Positions 20,817 to 29,485 are shown, numbered from the stretch's first letter. The stretch is 64,000 nucleotides of DNA from Micromonospora profundi (GCF_011927785.1 NZ_JAATJK010000001.1:3505001-3569000); one strand, 5' to 3'. Numbers and translations: made by a program. Notes: generated from the letters alone by a model not told the origin.

Positions 20817-20935
20817 CGGGCCAGCCTTTCGTTCGCGACTGCGGGACTCCGCTGCGCTGCGTTCCTCGCGCTCACCGAGCCTGCCTTTTCGTTCGCGACT
20901 GCGGGACTCCGCTGCGCTGCGTTCCTCGCGCTCAC
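20813..20935 (-). CDS. Repeat-derived 40-residue relay ORF between argJ and argB
   Basis: This open frame is two 60-bp units in tandem, encoding [17 protein letters not shown] twice with short linkers. Its GTG (20935) overlaps the argJ stop as GTGA, and its own TGA overlaps the argB GTG as GTGA. The other junctions in this operon overlap by 4 bp directly. I infer that the unit was inserted and duplicated in frame while preserving coupled translation. The peptide has no recognisable fold and may have no function of its own. Confidence 0.5.
   Translation of the reverse strand: MSARNAAQRSPAVANEKAGSVSARNAAQRSPAVANERLAR
20827..20935 (-). repeat. Two direct copies of a ~49-bp element, 60-bp period
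   Basis: The identical stretch begins TTTCGTTCGCGACTGCGGGA and ends TCGCGCTCAC on the plus strand, at 20827-20875 and 20887-20935. On the minus strand each copy starts with GTGAGCGCGAGG. The start resembles the element at 36077-36105 (TGAGCG, then CGCAGCG, then AGTC). Confidence 0.85.
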
Positions 20936-22104
20936 GTGGAGTAGGCCGAATTCTCGTGTACGTACGCGTGGGACAGGTCGTTGGTCCAGATCGTCGCCTC
21001 CGCCGTACCGGCGTGCAGGTTGATCCGGATGGTCACGTCCCGGCCGGTCAGGTCGACCTTCGACCGGTCCTCGGCGGCAGCGCCGCCCCGACACACCCAC
21101 ACCCCGTTGACGGCCACGTCCACCTCGTCCGGGTCGAACGCGGCAGCGGTGGTGCCGACCGCGGCGAGGATCCGGCCCCAGTTCGGGTCGTTGCCGAACA
21201 GCGCGGTCTTGACCAGGTTGTTGCGCGCCACCGACCGGCCCACCTCGACCGCGTCGTCCTCGTCGGCCGCGCCGACAACGTCGATGGCGATCTGCTTGGT
21301 GGCGCCCTCGGCGTCGGCGACCAGTTGTTGGGCCAGGTCGTGACAGGCCGCGGTGACCGCGGCGGCCAACTCGGCCGGTGTCGGCTCGATGCCACTGGCG
21401 CCGCTGGACAGCAGCAGCACCGTGTCGTTCGTCGACATGCAGCCATCGGAGTCGACCCTGTCGAAGCTGACCCGGGTGGCAGCGCGCAGCGCCTCGTCCA
21501 GCACGGCAGGCCCCGCCACCGCATCGGTGGTCAGCACGCACAACATGGTGGCCATGCCCGGCGCGAGCATCCCCGCGCCCTTCGCCATCCCGCCGACCGT
21601 CCAGCCGCTGCCCTGGGCCACTGTCGTCTTCGCCCGCGTGTCCGTGGTCATGATCGCCTCGGCGGCGGCCACTCCGCCGTCACGGGACAGCTCACGGATC
21701 GCCGATCGGACGCCCGGCAGCAGCTTCGGCATCGGCAGCCGCTCACCGATCAGGCCGGTCGAGCAGACCGCCACCTCACCGGCCCCGAGAATCAACCGCG
21801 GGCTGACCGAGGTCAACGCGGCGGCGGTGTGCTCGGCGGTGGCATGCGTGTCCTGGAAGCCGGCCGGGCCGGTGCAGGCGTTGGCCCCACCGGAGTTGAG
21901 CACCACAGCGCGGACCACACCGCCCTGCACGACCTGCTGGGTCCAGAGCACCGGCGCGGCCTTCACCCGGTTGGTGGTGAAGACGCCCGCGACACCGGCG
22001 TCCGGGCCGTCGTTGACCACCAGCGCGACGTCCGCACCGCCGCTGGCCTTCAGACCGGCGGCCACCCCGGCCGCCCGGAACCCACGAGGGGTGGTGACAC
22101 TCAT
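20932..22104 (-). CDS. argJ: Glutamate N-acetyltransferase / amino-acid acetyltransferase
   Basis: A 390-residue bifunctional ornithine acetyltransferase that recycles the acetyl group between acetylornithine and glutamate. The precursor cleaves itself before Thr186 in [14 protein letters not shown], and this Thr becomes the nucleophile of the beta chain. The oxyanion-hole Thr-Gly occurs in [12 protein letters not shown] (about 110). The start at 22104 overlaps the argC stop (ATGA). The stop TGA doubles as the GTGA start of the following repeat-derived frame. Confidence 0.96.
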   Translation of the reverse strand: MSVTTPRGFRAAGVAAGLKASGGADVALVVNDGPDAGVAGVFTTNRVKAAPVLWTQQVVQGGVVRAVVLNSGGANACTGPAGFQDTHATAEHTAAALTSVSPRLILGAGEVAVCSTGLIGERLPMPKLLPGVRSAIRELSRDGGVAAAEAIMTTDTRAKTTVAQGSGWTVGGMAKGAGMLAPGMATMLCVLTTDAVAGPAVLDEALRAATRVSFDRVDSDGCMSTNDTVLLLSSGASGIEPTPAELAAAVTAACHDLAQQLVADAEGATKQIAIDVVGAADEDDAVEVGRSVARNNLVKTALFGNDPNWGRILAAVGTTAAAFDPDEVDVAVNGVWVCRGGAAAEDRSKVDLTGRDVTIRINLHAGTAEATIWTNDLSHAYVHENSAYST

Positions 22105-23102
22105 GGTGCAACTCCCCAGATCGACAGGCCCGTCGTCTCCGGCAGGCCGAGCATCAGGTTGGCGTTCTGCACGGCCTGGCCGGCGGCGCCCTTGCCCAGG
22201 TTGTCCAGGGCGCTGAGCACGATCAGCCGGCCGGAGTCGGCGTCCACTGTGGCTTGCAGGTGGCAGGAGTTCGACCCCAGCGTGGCGCCGGTGTGCGGCC
22301 ACCTGCCCTCCGGGAGCACGTGCACGAACGGCGCGTCGGCGTATGCCTGCGCCAGCACCTGCTGCGGGTCGACACCGCGCGCCGGCACGGCGGTGACAGT
22401 GGCCAGGATGCCGCGCGGCATCGGCGCCAGAACGGGAGTGAACGACAAGCTCGTCGCCCCGGTGGCCTGCTTGATCTCCGGCACGTGCTGGTGGGTGCCC
22501 ACCCGGTACGGCGACAGGTCACCCAGCACCTCGCTGGCCAGCAGGTGCGGCTTCGCCGCCCGGCCCGCCCCGGACGTGCCGGAGGCGGCGACGACCACCA
22601 CGTCCGCCGGGTTGGCCGCGCCGTCGGCGATCAGCGGCGCGAGCGCCAAGGTGATCGCGGCGGCGTAGCAGCCGGTGTTGGCGACCCGGGTGGAGGAGGC
22701 GATCAGCTCCCGCTGGCCGGGCAGCTCGGGCAGGCCGTAGGTCCACTGGCCGGCGTGGGTGCCGCCGTAGTACTGCGCCCAGGCGTACGGGTCGGCGAGC
22801 CGGTGGTCGGCGCCCAGGTCGACGACGCGCACCTCCGGCGGGAGCTGGGCCGCGAGGGTCGCCGACTCGCCGTGCGGCAGGGCCAGGAAGACCAGGTCCG
22901 CGTCGGCCAGGATCGCCGGGTCGGTCGCGCCGAACACCAGGTCGAGCCCGATGAGCTGCGGGTGCGCCACGTCGACGCGGTGCCCGGCCTGGCTGTGGGC
23001 GGTGGCGGCGACAAGGTCGAACTCCGGATGCCCGGCGATCAGGCGCAGCAGCTCACCTCCGGCGTAACCGCTCGCCCCGGCGACCGCGACTCGAATCCCC
23101 AT
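22101..23102 (-). CDS. argC: N-acetyl-gamma-glutamyl-phosphate reductase
   Basis: A 333-residue NADPH-dependent reductase and first gene of the arg operon. The dinucleotide loop is VAVAGASGYAGGELLRL (about 5-21). The catalytic Cys145 lies in VANTGCYAAAITLAL, and the C-terminal His region is GRWPHTGATLGSNSCHLQ. The ATG at 23102 has GGAGG five bases upstream; an ATG eight codons earlier would sit on this site and is rejected. Confidence 0.96.
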   Translation of the reverse strand: MGIRVAVAGASGYAGGELLRLIAGHPEFDLVAATAHSQAGHRVDVAHPQLIGLDLVFGATDPAILADADLVFLALPHGESATLAAQLPPEVRVVDLGADHRLADPYAWAQYYGGTHAGQWTYGLPELPGQRELIASSTRVANTGCYAAAITLALAPLIADGAANPADVVVVAASGTSGAGRAAKPHLLASEVLGDLSPYRVGTHQHVPEIKQATGATSLSFTPVLAPMPRGILATVTAVPARGVDPQQVLAQAYADAPFVHVLPEGRWPHTGATLGSNSCHLQATVDADSGRLIVLSALDNLGKGAAGQAVQNANLMLGLPETTGLSIWGVAP

Positions 23103-23112
23103 ACCCACCTCC

Positions 23113-23124
23113 GCATGACTATGC
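23113..23124. promoter_or_regulatory. Possible second ARG-type dyad near the argC start
   Basis: GCAT-GACT-ATGC, a small dyad with the TGCAT half-site flavour of ARG boxes. Its centre is about 52 bases (five helical turns) from the main box at 23160-23180, which would allow looping or cooperative binding of ArgR hexamers. Confidence 0.35.
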
Positions 23125-23159
23125 AACGAAGGCTAGCAGCGGTGCAGGTCACCTGCAAC

Positions 23160-23188
23160 TTAATACAACGGTATGCATGGTGATGTAA
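23160..23188 (-). promoter_or_regulatory. argC promoter with overlapping ARG box
   Basis: On the minus strand TTACAT (23188-23183), a 17-base spacer and TATTAA (23165-23160) form the promoter. The box CCATGCATACCGTTGTATTA (23180-23161) fills the spacer and -10. It closely resembles the Streptomyces ARG boxes as I remember them (CCATGCATGCCCATTGCATA). ArgR binding here would block the whole argCJBDFRGH operon. Confidence 0.75.
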
Positions 23189-23198
23189 GAACGGCCCC

Positions 23199-23294
23199 AA
23201 CCCCCGCGATCTTGCAGTTACTGCCCCCGCATAGCGGACAACAGGTGCACATCAACGACACAAACTGCAAGATCGCGGAGGTGAGGTGGGGGTT
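23199..23294. repeat. Long inverted repeat between pheT and argC
   Basis: A perfect 16-bp arm (CCGCGATCTTGCAGTT, 23204-23219, paired with 23263-23278) encloses 43 bases. Outer arms AACCCCC and GGGGGTT reach 23199 and 23294 and overlap the pheT stop codon. It lies just after pheT and may end that transcript, but it looks more like a dispersed repeat element than a simple terminator. Confidence 0.6.
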
Positions 23295-25872
23295 ACGCTC
23301 CGCGGAGGGTTGCTCCTAGGCGTTCTGTTGCTACTGCTACCGCCGCGTCGCGGGCTGCTACCGCTTCCTCGACAGTCAGCGTCCGGTCCGGTGCGCGGAA
23401 CGTGAGCTTGTACGCAAGCGACCGGCGACCCTCGCCGAGCTGCGCGCCGGAGTACACGTCGAAGAGCCGCACGTCCTCCAGCAGCTCCCCCGCGCCGGCC
23501 TCCAGCGCCCGGCGCACCTGCTCCGCCGGCACCGACTCGTCCACCACAAGGGCCACGTCGATCAGCGCTGGCGGGAAGCCGGACACCGCCGGGGCGGGCG
23601 TCACCGGGGCCACTGGCAACGCGTCGAGGCTCAACTCCATGGCGCAGATACGCCGGGGCAGCTCCAACGCCGCCACCACTGTCGGGTGCAGCTCACCGGC
23701 GTGCCCGACGACCACGCCGTCGACCCGCAGCTCGGCGCAGCGGCCGGGGTGCCACGGGGCGTGTTCGGCGGCACGCACCTCGACCCACTCGTCGGGAATA
23801 CCGGCGGCGGCCAGCGTGTCCCGGGCCGCCTCGATGGCGTCCGCCCAGCCGGCCGGCCGGCCCGGCCCCCACCATCCGGCCGGGTCCACCTCACCGGCGA
23901 GCACCACTGCCGCGTGCACGGGCTGCGCCGGCACCACAGCGTCGGCGGCGGCGAACTCGGCGTCGGTGGGACGCCGGTCCACACCCATCTCCGGCGGGCT
24001 GCCGGCGTCCCGGCGCGGGTGGAAGACCGCACCGATCTCGTAGAGCGCCAGGTCGCGGTGACCCCGACCGATGTTGCGCTTGAGGATGCCGAGCAGCGGG
24101 CCGAGCAGCGTGGTGCGCAGCAGCGGCTCCTCCTCCGACAGCGGGTTGGCCAGCCGCACCGCAGGTCGGCGCGGGTCGTCGGCCGGCAGGCCGAGCAGGT
24201 CCGCCAGCTGCGGCGACACGAACGGGTGCGCGAGCACCTCGACGTACCCCCGCGCAGCAAGCGACAGGGCGACCGCCCGGCGCCGACGCTGGCGCGGGGT
24301 CAGGCCGCGCCCGGGCGGCGCGGTGGGCAGCACCGACGGCACCTTGTCGTACCCGTCGAGGCGGACGACCTCCTCGACCAGGTCGGCCGGGTCGGTGAGA
24401 TCGGGCCGCCACGACGGCGGGGTGACGCTGAGCGCCACGCCGGCACCGCTGGCCGTGCCGACCGCTCCCGGGTCCTCGGCCAACCGGTCCGCGCCCTGCG
24501 CGACTGTGCAACCGACCCGCTCCAGGAGGGCGACCACCCGCGCCGGCGGGTACTCGACGCCGATCCGCCGGGTGGGCAGATCCGCCGGCAGGCTGATCGG
24601 GGTACGCGGACGGACGTGGTCGATGTCCAGGATCTCCGCGCTCGGTGTGCCGCCGCCGTGCTCGGTGAGCAGGCGTACGGCCCGCTCCAGCGCGACGAGC
24701 GCCACGGCTGGGTCGACGCCCCGCTCCCAGCGCTTGGCGGCCTCGCTGAACAGCTTGTGCCGGCGGGCCGTCCGCCCGACCATCGCCGGGTCCCAGTGCG
24801 CCGCCTCGAAGAGCACGTTTGTGGTGCCGGCGACGACCTCGCTGGTCTCCCCGCCCATCACCGCCGCGAGGGAGATCGGCGTGCCGGCGCCCTCGCCCGC
24901 CACGGCGCTGGGCAGCCCGGCGTCGCAGATCACCATGTCGTCGGCGGCGAGCACCCGGTCGACGCCGTCGAGGGTGGTCAGCTTCTCCCCCGGCACGGCG
25001 CGGCGGACCACGAGCGGCCCGGCGATCCGGTCGGCGTCGAAGGCGTGCATCGGCTGGCCCAGCTCCAACATCACGTAGTTGGTGATGTCGACAGGCAGGG
25101 AGATGCTGCGGATGCCTGCGGTGACGAGCCGCTGCTGCATCCACGACGGGGTGGGCGCGGTCGGGTCGACGCCGCGGACCAGGCGGGCGGTGAACCGGTC
25201 GCAGCCGACCGGGTCACGCACCTCCACCGGGTACGCCGGCGTCTCGGTGCCACGCGGCGCCGGCACCAGGGCCGGATCGCGCAGTGGCACGTCGAAGGCG
25301 TGCGACAGCTCCCGAGCCAGGCCGCGCAAGCTCAGCGCGTACCCCCGGTCCGGGGTGATCTCCAGGTCGAACACCACGTCGTCGAGGCCGACCACCGGCC
25401 GCGCGTCGTCGCCCGGCTTGGCGGCCACGTCCGGCGGCAGCACGATGATGCCGGAGTGGTCGTCGCCCAGGCCCAGCTCCTTCGCCGAGCAGATCATGCC
25501 CGCCGAGTTGTGCCCGTACGTCTTGCGCGCGCCGATGGCGAACCCGCCAGGCAGCACACCGCCGGGCAGGATCACCACCACCCGGTCGCCGACGGCGAAG
25601 TTGCGCGCCCCGCAGACGATCTCCTGCGGCTCACCGGTGCCGTTGGCGTGACCGACGTCGACGCGGCAGAACCGGATCGGCTTCTTGAAGCCGGTGAGCT
25701 CCTCGATCTCGCGGACCTCACCGACGACGAGCTGACCGGTGACCGACTCGCGCAGGTCCACGACGGACTCGACCTCGATGCCGAGGTCGACAAGGGCCTG
25801 CTCCAGGTCGCCGGTCGGCAGGTCGGCGGGCAGGTCGACGTACTCCCGCAGCCAGCTGACAGAAACTCGCAT
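23293..25872 (-). CDS. pheT: Phenylalanine-tRNA ligase, beta subunit
   Basis: An 859-residue subunit of the alpha2-beta2 synthetase. It has the N-terminal tRNA-binding (EMAP-like) domain with KKPIRFCRVDVG and CGARNFAVGDRVVV (about 40-155), then B3/4 editing and B5 domains (HPTRRIGVEYPPARVVALLERVGC region). The core catalytic-like domain includes NPLSEEEPLLRTTLLGPLL, and a C-terminal ferredoxin-fold anticodon-binding domain (PPALIDVALVVDESVPAEQV to the end) completes it. The ATG at 25872 lies 41 bases after the pheS stop. Confidence 0.97.
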   Translation of the reverse strand: MRVSVSWLREYVDLPADLPTGDLEQALVDLGIEVESVVDLRESVTGQLVVGEVREIEELTGFKKPIRFCRVDVGHANGTGEPQEIVCGARNFAVGDRVVVILPGGVLPGGFAIGARKTYGHNSAGMICSAKELGLGDDHSGIIVLPPDVAAKPGDDARPVVGLDDVVFDLEITPDRGYALSLRGLARELSHAFDVPLRDPALVPAPRGTETPAYPVEVRDPVGCDRFTARLVRGVDPTAPTPSWMQQRLVTAGIRSISLPVDITNYVMLELGQPMHAFDADRIAGPLVVRRAVPGEKLTTLDGVDRVLAADDMVICDAGLPSAVAGEGAGTPISLAAVMGGETSEVVAGTTNVLFEAAHWDPAMVGRTARRHKLFSEAAKRWERGVDPAVALVALERAVRLLTEHGGGTPSAEILDIDHVRPRTPISLPADLPTRRIGVEYPPARVVALLERVGCTVAQGADRLAEDPGAVGTASGAGVALSVTPPSWRPDLTDPADLVEEVVRLDGYDKVPSVLPTAPPGRGLTPRQRRRRAVALSLAARGYVEVLAHPFVSPQLADLLGLPADDPRRPAVRLANPLSEEEPLLRTTLLGPLLGILKRNIGRGHRDLALYEIGAVFHPRRDAGSPPEMGVDRRPTDAEFAAADAVVPAQPVHAAVVLAGEVDPAGWWGPGRPAGWADAIEAARDTLAAAGIPDEWVEVRAAEHAPWHPGRCAELRVDGVVVGHAGELHPTVVAALELPRRICAMELSLDALPVAPVTPAPAVSGFPPALIDVALVVDESVPAEQVRRALEAGAGELLEDVRLFDVYSGAQLGEGRRSLAYKLTFRAPDRTLTVEEAVAARDAAVAVATERLGATLRGA

Positions 25873-25913
25873 GACTTCAGACCACCGTTCCCGTGTCTCG
25901 TACCCGCATCGCC

Positions 25914-26981
25914 CTACGCTCCGGTCCCGAACGCCCGGCTGAACCGCACGTCGCCCTCGAAGAGGTGGCGGATGTCGCTGACCCCGTGCCGGATCATCAG
26001 GGTCCGGTCGATGCCCATGCCGAAGGCGAACCCGGAGTAGACCTCCGGGTCGACGCCGCAGGCGCGCAGCACCCGGGGGTTGACCATGCCGCAGCCGCCC
26101 CACTCGACCCACTGCGGACCGTCGCGGTGCTCGGGGAACCACACGTCGAACTCCGCCGACGGCTCGGTGAACGGGAAGTAGTGCGGCCGCCACCGGGTCT
26201 TGGCCTCCGGGCCGAACATGGCGCGGGCGAAGTGGTCGAGCGTGCCCCGCAGGTGTGCCATCGTGATGCCCTTGTCGACAACCAGGCCCTCGGCCTGGTG
26301 GAACACCGGGCTGTGGGTGGCGTCGATCTCGTCGGTGCGGTAGACGCGGCCAGGCACGATCACGTAGATCGGCGGCTTACGGCTGAGCATCGTGCGGGTC
26401 TGCACCGTCGACGTGTGCGTTCGTAGAACAAGGCCCGAGCCCTGCGGTGCGATGTGGAAGGTGTCCATCAGCCCTCGCGCCGGGTGGTCGGCGGGGATGT
26501 TCAGCGCGTCGAAGTTGACCCACTCCAGGTCGACCTCGGGACCCTCGGCCACCTCGTAGCCCATCCCGACGAAGAGATCACTTATCGACTCCATGAGGGT
26601 GCTCAGCGGATGCCGGGCACCACGCGGACGCCGGGCGTACGGCAGTGTGACGTCCACCCGTTCCTCGACCAGCACCCGCTCGGCCTGCTCGCGCTCCACC
26701 ACCTCGGCGCGCTCGGCGTAGGCGGCCTCGATGGCGCGGCGGGCCTCGTTGACCCGCTTACCGGCGTCGGACTTCGCAGCCGGCGGCAGCGCGCCGATCT
26801 CCCGGCGCGCGAGGGACACCGGGGACCGGTCACCGAGGTGCGCGGGGCGCAGCGCGGTCAACGCGTCCGGGTCGGCGGCGGCCTCGAACGCCTTCGTGGC
26901 GTCGGCGACGGCCTCGGCCAGGGCGGTCGGGTCGAGCAGGGCGACCTGCTTCGGGTCGTACGGATCGTTGCGGTAGCTCAT
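25914..26981 (-). CDS. pheS: Phenylalanine-tRNA ligase, alpha subunit
   Basis: A 355-residue catalytic subunit. An N-terminal coiled coil (about 15-100) precedes class II motif 1. Motif 2 includes [23 protein letters not shown] with the Phe-binding HSPxFHQ sequence, and motif 3 is [19 protein letters not shown] near the end. It attaches Phe to tRNA-Phe together with PheT. The ATG at 26981 agrees with the family N-terminus; a longer frame to 27020 has no support. A -10-like TAGACT lies at 27041-27036. Confidence 0.96.
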   Translation of the reverse strand: MSYRNDPYDPKQVALLDPTALAEAVADATKAFEAAADPDALTALRPAHLGDRSPVSLARREIGALPPAAKSDAGKRVNEARRAIEAAYAERAEVVEREQAERVLVEERVDVTLPYARRPRGARHPLSTLMESISDLFVGMGYEVAEGPEVDLEWVNFDALNIPADHPARGLMDTFHIAPQGSGLVLRTHTSTVQTRTMLSRKPPIYVIVPGRVYRTDEIDATHSPVFHQAEGLVVDKGITMAHLRGTLDHFARAMFGPEAKTRWRPHYFPFTEPSAEFDVWFPEHRDGPQWVEWGGCGMVNPRVLRACGVDPEVYSGFAFGMGIDRTLMIRHGVSDIRHLFEGDVRFSRAFGTGA

Positions 26982-27035
26982 GGCGTACGGGCACTCCCTC
27001 ACGGCGGCGCCAGCCCTCACCGGGGCGGCTAGGCG

Positions 27036-27041
27036 AGTCTA
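27036..27041 (-). promoter_or_regulatory. Possible -10 box for pheST
   Basis: TAGACT on the minus strand, about 55 bases before pheS. No convincing -35 accompanies it. Confidence 0.3.
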
Positions 27042-27104
27042 CGGACGCGCGGCTGTGCCGCAGCCCGCCGGTAGGAGTTACGCAGGGAGCAGGTCAGGCC
27101 CGCC

Positions 27105-27124
27105 GCCCGCCGACACCGGCGGGC
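27105..27124 (-). terminator. Hairpin between the trmH-like gene and pheS
   Basis: A perfect 8-bp stem GCCCGCCG with a 4-base loop, without a U-tract, 77-96 bases after the methyltransferase stop. It could end the ribosomal-protein transcript or attenuate pheST. A short ATG-started frame encoding MNAQRRSFSQPAGVGGRRA overlaps it but contains one Phe only, so a leader-peptide role is weak. Confidence 0.4.
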
Positions 27125-27200
27125 TGGCTAAACGAACGCCGTTGCGCGTTCATCGAGTGAGGCTCTCCCCTGCGGTCGGTCGCGCCGGGTGTGGTCACCA

Positions 27201-27998
27201 TCAGCGCTGCGCTCTCGCTGAAGCGTACAGGCAGACCGCCGCGGCGGCAGCCAGGTTGAGGCTCTCGGCGCGCCCGTACAGCGGCACCCGCACGCGGGCG
27301 TCGGCGGTGGCTGTCAACTCCTCGGGCAGACCGTGCGCCTCCGAGCCGAACAGCCAGGCGGTGGGCCCGACGAGCCGCCCGTAGTCGGTAAGATCGTCGA
27401 GATCGCTGTCGCCGTACCCCGTGGTGGCGAAGATCGACAGCCCGGCGGCGCGCAGCGCGTCGACAACGGCGACCGGGTTGGGCGCGCGGACCACGTCGAC
27501 GTGGAAGAGGCTGCCGGCGGAGGCTCGCACGCACTTGCCGTTGTACGGGTCGACGGCGTCGCCCGCGAAGATCACCGCGCCGGCCCCGGCGGCGTCGGCG
27601 GTGCGCAGCACGGTGCCGGCGTTGCCCGGGTCGCGGATCTCGGCGAGCACCGCCACCAGGCGCGGCGCGCTGGCGAGGGCCTGCTCCAGCGGCACGTCCA
27701 GGTGCCGGCACACGGCGACCAGACCCTGCGGGGCGACGGTCTCGGCCAGCGCGGCGAGGGCGTCGTCGGTCACCTCGGAGACGGGCACGTCGGCGCGGGC
27801 CGCCGTGGCGGCCAGCTCCGGGTGCCGGTCGAGGGCTGCGGGCGTACCGAACAACTCGGTGACCACCCCCGGCCGCGCGAGTGCCTCGCGGACCGCCTGC
27901 GGCCCCTCGGCCAGGAACCGGCCGGCGGCGTCGCGGTCCCGGCGGCGCTGCAAGCGGCGGGCGGCGACAACCCTTGGGGTACGCGGGGTGAAGGCCAT
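27201..27998 (-). CDS. TrmH/SpoU family RNA methyltransferase
   Basis: A 265-residue SPOUT methyltransferase. The N-terminal substrate-binding domain (about 10-95, RFLAEGPQAVREAL) is followed by the knotted catalytic domain with its three motifs. These are EIRDPGNAGTVLRTADAAGAGAVIF (about 148), LFGSEAHGLPEEL (about 218) and VRVPLYGRAESLNLAAAAAV (about 238). It 2'-O-methylates rRNA or tRNA with SAM. The position next to infC-rpmI-rplT suggests a 23S rRNA target, like the TsnR/RlmB group. GGAGGAG precedes the ATG. Confidence 0.92.
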   Translation of the reverse strand: MAFTPRTPRVVAARRLQRRRDRDAAGRFLAEGPQAVREALARPGVVTELFGTPAALDRHPELAATAARADVPVSEVTDDALAALAETVAPQGLVAVCRHLDVPLEQALASAPRLVAVLAEIRDPGNAGTVLRTADAAGAGAVIFAGDAVDPYNGKCVRASAGSLFHVDVVRAPNPVAVVDALRAAGLSIFATTGYGDSDLDDLTDYGRLVGPTAWLFGSEAHGLPEELTATADARVRVPLYGRAESLNLAAAAAVCLYASARAQR

Positions 27999-28022
27999 GG
28001 TGTGGGCTCCTCCGGCACGATT

Positions 28023-28064
28023 GAGGCGCCCCCCGGACGGCGGTGCCGACACGGGAGACGCCTC
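28023..28064 (-). terminator. Imperfect hairpin after rplT
   Basis: GAGGCG (28023-28028) pairs with CGCCTC (28059-28064), with CCCGG/CGGG inside. It is in the 83-base gap between rplT and the methyltransferase gene. It may be a partial terminator or processing site. Confidence 0.3.
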
Positions 28065-28081
28065 GCTCTGGTGCGTGGGGA

Positions 28082-28474
28082 TCAGGCGGCCTGAGCCGCC
28101 GCGCCGCCGGTGCCCTCGGCCGTGACCGCGGCCCGGGCCAGCTCCACGATCGCCGCGAAGGAAGCGGCGTCGTTGACAGCCATGTCGGCCAGGATCTTGC
28201 GGTCGACCTCGATGCCGGCCAGACGCAGGCCCTGGATCAGGCGGTTGTAGGTCATCCCGTTCGCACGGGCACCCGCGTTGATCCGCTGGATCCACAGCTG
28301 CCGGAAGTCGCCCTTGCGGTCACGACGGTCCCGGTAGGCGTACTGCATCGAGTGCAGCACCTGCTCCTTGGCCTTGCGGTACAGCCGGGAGCGCTGACCG
28401 CGGTAACCGCTCGCGGTCTCCAGCAGGGTACGACGCTTCTTCTGGGCGTTCACAGCCCGCTTGACGCGTGCCAT
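28082..28474 (-). CDS. rplT: 50S ribosomal protein L20
   Basis: A 130-residue protein binding 23S rRNA early in large-subunit assembly. The sequence [38 protein letters not shown] and the [22 protein letters not shown] region are diagnostic. It has an Ala/Gly-rich tail (about 118-130). It follows rpmI by 32 bases in the classic infC-rpmI-rplT operon. Confidence 0.98.
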   Translation of the reverse strand: MARVKRAVNAQKKRRTLLETASGYRGQRSRLYRKAKEQVLHSMQYAYRDRRDRKGDFRQLWIQRINAGARANGMTYNRLIQGLRLAGIEVDRKILADMAVNDAASFAAIVELARAAVTAEGTGGAAAQAA

Positions 28475-28506
28475 CTCAACTCCTTATTACGTAAAGGTGG
28501 CGCGCG

Positions 28507-28701
28507 TCAGCGGCCGAGCAGCTTCTTGATGCGCTTGACGTCGGCCTTGGCCAGCACGACCGTGCCGGTCAGCCGGCGGGTCTGGGTGGAGGGCTTCTTC
28601 TCCAGGTTGTGGCGAAGGCCGGCCTGCTGGGCAACGATCTTGCCCTTGCCGGTGACCTTGACCCGCTTACCCATACCCGTGTGGCTCTTCATCTTCGGCA
28701 T
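28507..28701 (-). CDS. rpmI: 50S ribosomal protein L35
   Basis: A 64-residue basic protein, MPKMKSHTGMGKRVKVTGKG, ending in RIKKLLGR. The length and motif KxHxGxxKR are typical of L35. It lies between infC (20 bases upstream) and rplT. Confidence 0.98.
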   Translation of the reverse strand: MPKMKSHTGMGKRVKVTGKGKIVAQQAGLRHNLEKKPSTQTRRLTGTVVLAKADVKRIKKLLGR

Positions 28702-28721
28702 GTGGAACGTCTTCTCCCCTG

Positions 28722-29387
28722 TTACTGGCCGCTGGTGTCGGCGGCGGTGCCGCTGTCAACGGCTGCTGCGGTCTCGCCCGCCGCTGCGGTCTCGTCGGCT
28801 GCCGGGGCAGACTCGTCCCCTGCCCGCTCCCGAGGTGCACCACGGGACGCCGTAGCGGCGACCGCGGAGGCCTTGACGGCCCGATGCGGAGCGAGAACCA
28901 TGATCATGTTTCGGCCGTCCTGCTTGGGGGCGGCCTCGACGTATCCCAGTTCCGTGATCTCCGATTCGAGCCGACGCAGGAGCCGGTAACCCAGCTCAGG
29001 GCGGCTCTGCTCGCGACCGCGGAACATGATCGTCACCTTGACCTTGTCGCCCGCCTTGAGGAACCGCACCACGTGACCCTTCTTGGTCTCGTAGTCGTGC
29101 GGGTCGATCTTCGGCCGAAGCTTCATTTCCTTGATGACGGTCTGCTGCTGGTTACGCCGCGCTTCGCGCGCCTTGAGTGCGCTCTCGTACTTGAACTTGC
29201 CGAAGTCCATGAGCTTGCACACCGGCGGGCGCGCCATCGGCGCAACCTCGACCAGGTCCAGATCGACGTCCGCGGCCAGCTGAAGGGCGCGCTCCAGCGG
29301 GACGATGCCCACCTGCTCACCCTCGGGGCCGACCAGTCGGACCTCACGTGCCCGGATCTGCTCGTTCACGCGTGGTTCGACGCTGAT
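28722..29387 (-). CDS. infC: Translation initiation factor IF-3, ATC start
   Basis: A 221-residue IF-3. It has an N-terminal domain ([22 protein letters not shown]), a basic linker ([19 protein letters not shown]), and a C-terminal domain ([41 protein letters not shown]). An Ala/Glu-rich tail lies beyond residue ~185. A GTG at 29369 is 22 bases from the GAGGAGG ribosome-binding site. An in-frame ATC at 29387 lies right behind it and adds ISVEPR, which matches homologues. Rare start codons are the basis of IF-3 autoregulation in other bacteria. Confidence 0.95.
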   Translation of the reverse strand: MSVEPRVNEQIRAREVRLVGPEGEQVGIVPLERALQLAADVDLDLVEVAPMARPPVCKLMDFGKFKYESALKAREARRNQQQTVIKEMKLRPKIDPHDYETKKGHVVRFLKAGDKVKVTIMFRGREQSRPELGYRLLRRLESEITELGYVEAAPKQDGRNMIMVLAPHRAVKASAVAATASRGAPRERAGDESAPAADETAAAGETAAAVDSGTAADTSGQ

Positions 29388-29405
29388 GGGGCCTCCTCGA
29401 GTCGT

Positions 29406-29485
29406 TTCTGCTCAGTGCCGACCCCTGCGGCCCCCGGGTGGGGGTCATCCTGGAAAGCAGAAGGCCCCGGCATATGCCAGGGCCC
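29406..29485 (-). promoter_or_regulatory. Structured infC leader with terminator-like hairpin
   Basis: In mRNA order there is first a strong hairpin (29485-29463, GGGCCCTGGCATATGCCGGG region), followed by TTCTGCTTTCC. Then TTCTGCT (29462-29456) can pair with AGCAGAA (29412-29406), enclosing GACCCC (29446-29441) paired with GGGGTC (29425-29420). The U-rich tail of the first hairpin is part of the second stem, so the two may be linked as terminator and antiterminator. The remaining part of 29388-29776 holds only the promoter at 29648-29677. Confidence 0.55.

Noticed and set aside
20932..22302. Longer argJ start
   Set aside because: The 66 extra residues are an out-of-frame reading of argC; the ATG at 22104 overlaps the argC stop as in the other arg junctions.
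26982..27200. T-box or phenylalanine leader peptide before pheS
   Set aside because: No T-box core motif is visible, and the only short frame (MNAQRRSFSQPAG...) has a single Phe.
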